From Flavobacterium luteum (GTDB lineage Bacteria > Bacteroidota > Bacteroidia > Flavobacteriales > Flavobacteriaceae), in the NCBI RefSeq assembly GCF_008806775.1, contig NZ_WAEM01000006.1, positions 62,001-126,000 on the forward strand: a stretch of 64,000 nucleotides of DNA. Reading direction: 5' to 3'. The translations under genes and the position numbers were made by a program. Below, piece by piece: positions 61,553-64,000 of the stretch. Every line of letters begins with the position of its first letter. Within the stretch, counting starts at the first letter, position 1. The notes beneath the pieces were generated by a model. The model had not been told where the DNA came from, ran no database searches, and saw only the letters and a list, made by a program, of their open reading frames with translations.

Positions 61553-62935
61553 TTATTTATTTTGATTTTGTAAAACTAATTTTTTAGTCAATCTCGCAAA
61601 GCGAATGTACAAAAATAAAGCCGCTGACGAGAGCCCTGCCAAAAGTCCAACCCATATTCCTATTGCTTGTAAATTTGTATACTTACCTAAATAAAAAGAG
61701 ATAGGAAATCCTATTACCCAATAGGCTACAAAAGTAATGTACATAGGAATTTTTACATCTTGTAATCCTCTCAAGGCTCCTAAAACTACTACTTGAATTC
61801 CGTCAGAAATTTGAAAAATGGCAACAATTAACAGTAATTTTGAAGCAATAGCTATAATCTCGCCATTGTCTATAGCTTGCGAAGCATCAGACATGTTTAA
61901 AAATAAATGCGGTAAAAAATTGTGCGAAATCATAAAAAATAATGCAAATACCGTTTCTAAAATTATTGTCAATAAAAATATTGATCTAGCAATAATGATA
62001 AGACCTTTATAGTCGTGTGACCCTTTAATATAACTTACTCGAATCATAGCGGTAACACTCAAACCCATTGCTACCATAAAAGTAGTCGATGCTAAAACAA
62101 GCGCTATTTGATTTGCTGCTTGACTATTTTTACCCAGCGAACCCGATAGCCATATAGCCACGGTAAACAAAGCTACTTCAAACAACATTTGCATGGCCGA
62201 AGGCAATCCTAAATTGATGATTTTTTTAAGCATAGACTTACGAATTTCTTTGAAACTAAAATTCTTAAAATATCTTTTAAATTTTGAATTTTTTCTCAAT
62301 AGAAAATGTAAAAAAACCACCATCATAATTCTTGAAATCACTGTACCTAAAGCTGCTCCCAAAATACCTAATTTTGGAAAAATCCAAATACCATAAATCA
62401 AAACATAATTAAAAAAAATATGAACCACATTTGCCATAAATATAGCATACATCGAATATTTTGTTTGAGATAAACCATCGGCAAACTGCTTGTATCCTTG
62501 AAAAATAATTACTGGAATTAATGAGAAAGCTACCCAATCGATATACGGAGCTGCTAAATCAGCAACTGCTTTGGGTTGGTGCATAAGGTACATGATTTGT
62601 TTGGATAGCACTGTGAGAATAAACAAAGAAACACCCAAAACAATGCATAGTAACAATCCGTGATGAAAAGTAGTTCGAATTTTTTTATCGTCTTTTTCAG
62701 CATCAGCCTCAGCTGTAAGCGGCGTAATGGCTGTAGAAAAACCAATTCCTATAGACATAGCAATAAAAATAAAGCTATTACCTAACGATACTGCCGCTAA
62801 TTCGGTAGAACCTAAACTACCCACCATAAAATTATCGACAATTCCTATCATGGTGTGTCCCAACATTCCTAGAATTACGGGATAGGCTAACTTTAAATTA
62901 TAGGAGAATTCTTTGGTGTATTGAGATAAATTCAC
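61553..62935 (-). CDS. MATE family exporter
   Basis: 460 residues from the GTG at 62935 (MNLSQYTKEFSYNLKLAYPV), the usual length. An open frame reaches 63025, but a -7 element at 62968-62975 lies inside that extra part, so the longer start cannot be transcribed from it. It has 12 membrane helices in two halves. The first half has LAYPVILGMLGHTMIGIVDN and GSLGSTELAAVSLGNSF; the second has NLGLPSAMQMLFEVALFTVA. MATE proteins export drugs or metabolites with Na+ or H+. The NorM branch is likely. Confidence 0.9.
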   Translation of the reverse strand: MNLSQYTKEFSYNLKLAYPVILGMLGHTMIGIVDNFMVGSLGSTELAAVSLGNSFIFIAMSIGIGFSTAITPLTAEADAEKDDKKIRTTFHHGLLLCIVLGVSLFILTVLSKQIMYLMHQPKAVADLAAPYIDWVAFSLIPVIIFQGYKQFADGLSQTKYSMYAIFMANVVHIFFNYVLIYGIWIFPKLGILGAALGTVISRIMMVVFLHFLLRKNSKFKRYFKNFSFKEIRKSMLKKIINLGLPSAMQMLFEVALFTVAIWLSGSLGKNSQAANQIALVLASTTFMVAMGLSVTAMIRVSYIKGSHDYKGLIIIARSIFLLTIILETVFALFFMISHNFLPHLFLNMSDASQAIDNGEIIAIASKLLLIVAIFQISDGIQVVVLGALRGLQDVKIPMYITFVAYWVIGFPISFYLGKYTNLQAIGIWVGLLAGLSSAALFLYIRFARLTKKLVLQNQNK

Positions 62936-62967
62936 TTTGTTTTTTTTGAGTCCGAAGTTTCGGGACG

Positions 62968-62975
62968 CAAAGGTA
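62968..62975 (-). promoter_or_regulatory. -7 element of the MATE gene
   Basis: Minus-strand TACCTTTG, an exact TAnnTTTG match, 33 bases before the GTG start. A TTG (minus) lies 22 bases further upstream (62998-63000). Confidence 0.55.
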
Positions 62976-63191
62976 AGTAGAAAGAGTACAATTGTATCAA
63001 TACTATTGTAAATATATAAGCTCACCCGTTTGAAACAAATAGTTTTTCATGAATGTTTTTTGTCAGGTTGATTAATCGCAATTCATCGGGACATTAGAAT
63101 TGATGGTTGCAATAATTATACCGAAAGATTAAAACTTGGAATTCTGTAAGAAACCATATTAATTATGTAACGTTTCGGCGATTTATAAATA

Positions 63192-63199
63192 TACATTTG
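63192..63199 (+). promoter_or_regulatory. -7 element of the small barrel protein gene
   Basis: TACATTTG, 46 bases before the ATG at 63245. Confidence 0.45.
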
Positions 63200-63244
63200 C
63201 AAAGTTTAAAAAAATAATAAATCAAAATTTAAAAATTTACAATT

Positions 63245-63784
63245 ATGAGAATTTCAAAAAAAATCAAAGCCTTATTCGTATTTGCTATATTGTTTGCAAA
63301 TAATTTACAAGCACAAGATACAAAAGCAACAAACTATGATCAAGGATTCAAATTAGGTATAGGAATAAATGCAGGATATGTATTTCAAGACCCTTATGAT
63401 TTCGCACTTGGTGCAGATGCAAGGTTACAATATGATTTATCAAAAAGATATTCACTTACTTTAACAACTGGCTTCTCTAATCTATTTGTTAGTGGAAAAG
63501 ACAATGATTTAGGATTTATTCCAGCAAAAGCTGGTTTCAAAGCCTTCATTTGGAATGACCAATTTTATGTAATGGGAGAAATTGGAGCTGCATTTGCCGT
63601 TACCAATGATTATGATAAAACGTCTTTGATTTTAGCACCAAGTATAGGATATGCAACAAAATCTATCGACATCAGTTTACGTTACGAACATTACTCCGAC
63701 TTTCCAAAATTGAATAGTAACGGAACAGTTGGTGAAGGTGTCGGACAATTAGCCGTTCGTTTAGCATACGGTTTCAAATTATAA
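63245..63784 (+). CDS. Small outer-membrane beta-barrel protein
   Basis: 179 residues. The signal peptide is MRISKKIKALFVFAILFANNLQAQ (about 1-24). The mature protein is an eight-strand barrel type: FKLGIGINAGYVFQDPYDFA, ARLQYDLSKRYSLTLTTGFS, then GFKAFIWNDQFYVMGEIGAA. It ends with aromatic VRLAYGFKL, the outer-membrane targeting signature. It resembles OmpA-barrel/OmpX-like proteins of Bacteroidetes. Ligand unknown. The gene has a -7 element and a terminator shared with the neighbouring gene. Confidence 0.8.
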   Translation: MRISKKIKALFVFAILFANNLQAQDTKATNYDQGFKLGIGINAGYVFQDPYDFALGADARLQYDLSKRYSLTLTTGFSNLFVSGKDNDLGFIPAKAGFKAFIWNDQFYVMGEIGAAFAVTNDYDKTSLILAPSIGYATKSIDISLRYEHYSDFPKLNSNGTVGEGVGQLAVRLAYGFKL

Positions 63785-63803
63785 ATTTCACTTTATTGAA
63801 ATT

Positions 63804-63835
63804 AAAAAATGCGCTGAAATTCAGCGCATTTTTTT
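63804..63835. terminator. Two-way terminator at window end
   Basis: AATGCGCTGAA (63808-63818) with TTCAGCGCATT (63820-63830), flanked by A/T runs on both sides. It separates the convergent barrel gene and the PPK2 gene. Confidence 0.8.
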
Positions 63836-64000
63836 ATTCCTTTTTTAATTGTTCTTTATAGATTTCAAAATTTGCTTTAGATTTTTCGTCTAATTGAGGT
63901 TCTACAATATCGGTATGCTTTTGCATTTCTTCCCAAATAATTTTAGCCACAATATACCGTGCCATTTCTTTATCATCTGCAGGAACAATATACCAAGGAG
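63834..64000 (-). CDS. Polyphosphate kinase 2 family protein, C-terminal end only
   Basis: The last 54 codons of a leftward gene whose start is beyond the window. The segment PWYIVPADDKEMARYIVAKI is the C-terminal part of PPK2 family kinases, in which Pro-Trp-Tyr and Pro-Ala-Asp are conserved. The tail ends KEQLKKE. PPK2 enzymes move phosphate between polyphosphate and nucleotides. The exact class (AMP or ADP as acceptor) cannot be judged from this part. Confidence 0.75.
   Translation of the reverse strand, partial: PWYIVPADDKEMARYIVAKIIWEEMQKHTDIVEPQLDEKSKANFEIYKEQLKKE

Noticed and set aside
1..64000. CRISPR arrays, insertion sequences, prophage, rRNA operons
   Set aside because: No regular spaced repeats, transposase or integrase motifs, phage structural genes or rRNA-like sequence were seen on either strand.

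Overview
The window reads as core chromosome of a member of the Flavobacteriaceae, most likely Flavobacterium or a close relative. The DNA is very AT-rich and coding is dense on both strands. Promoters follow the Bacteroidetes pattern: TTG, 19 bases, then TAnnTTTG, is seen three times with exact spacing. Shine-Dalgarno sites are absent. Several proteins are secreted with type IX (Por) sorting domains, and family members typical of the group are present (DUF4295 next to L28/L33, BshC, a Bacteroidetes-type SecA tail). About 61 protein genes can be supported, two of them cut by the window edges, plus one tRNA-Glu(TTC) and one probable lineage-specific structured RNA. I see no rRNA, CRISPR array, insertion sequence, integrase or prophage.

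Layout. 1-5.5 kb: the edge of a secreted protein, an OmpA-type envelope protein, a 5'-nucleotidase split over two genes, and dapA behind a small conserved gene. 5.5-9.3 kb: a catabolic block (class III aminotransferase, CoA-acylating semialdehyde dehydrogenase, divergent Lrp/AsnC regulator) with a palindromic operator candidate between the last two. 9.4-17 kb: outer-membrane barrels, rimO and a Trp/Gly/Asn-rich lipoprotein. 17-19.4 kb: proS, tRNA-Glu and rpsT. 20-24 kb: two tandem paralogous CHASE4 hybrid histidine kinases. 24-30 kb: a B12-binding radical SAM protein and a three-gene biotin-dependent acyl-CoA carboxylase operon. 30-34 kb: bshC, a Por-secreted SusE/F-like protein and ndk. 34-42 kb: a long minus-strand housekeeping run (DUF721, ftsY, DUF4295-rpmG-rpmB, cinA, an HPt protein, a FAH-family protein, a DEDDh exonuclease, a 2-oxoacid dehydrogenase E2). 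42-50 kb: a glycosyltransferase, a RelE/ParE-type toxin-antitoxin pair, an ABC-F ATPase, a membrane protein, an unusual zinc-ribbon SDR and a methyltransferase. 50-64 kb: an ABC ATPase, a PduO-type cobalamin adenosyltransferase, secA, a FAD oxidase, an AEC transporter, meaB, a prohibitin-like protein, a MATE exporter and the tail of a PPK2 kinase.

Genes that fit together. The semialdehyde dehydrogenase, the acyl-CoA carboxylase operon, the adenosyltransferase and MeaB are all steps or helpers of propionyl-CoA/methylmalonyl-CoA metabolism, although they lie in four places and the mutase itself is not in the window. The two hybrid kinases end in receiver domains without an HPt, and a free-standing HPt gene lies about 14 kb away; a link between them is inference.

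No gene cluster here stands out as a new defence, conflict or biosynthetic system. The most unusual items are the SDR with a four-Cys zinc ribbon and no catalytic Tyr, the regulatory palindromes at about 8.66 and 11.34-11.42 kb, the structured RNA at about 36.2 kb, the paired hairpins at about 33.5 kb and the CX4CX2C radical SAM protein.
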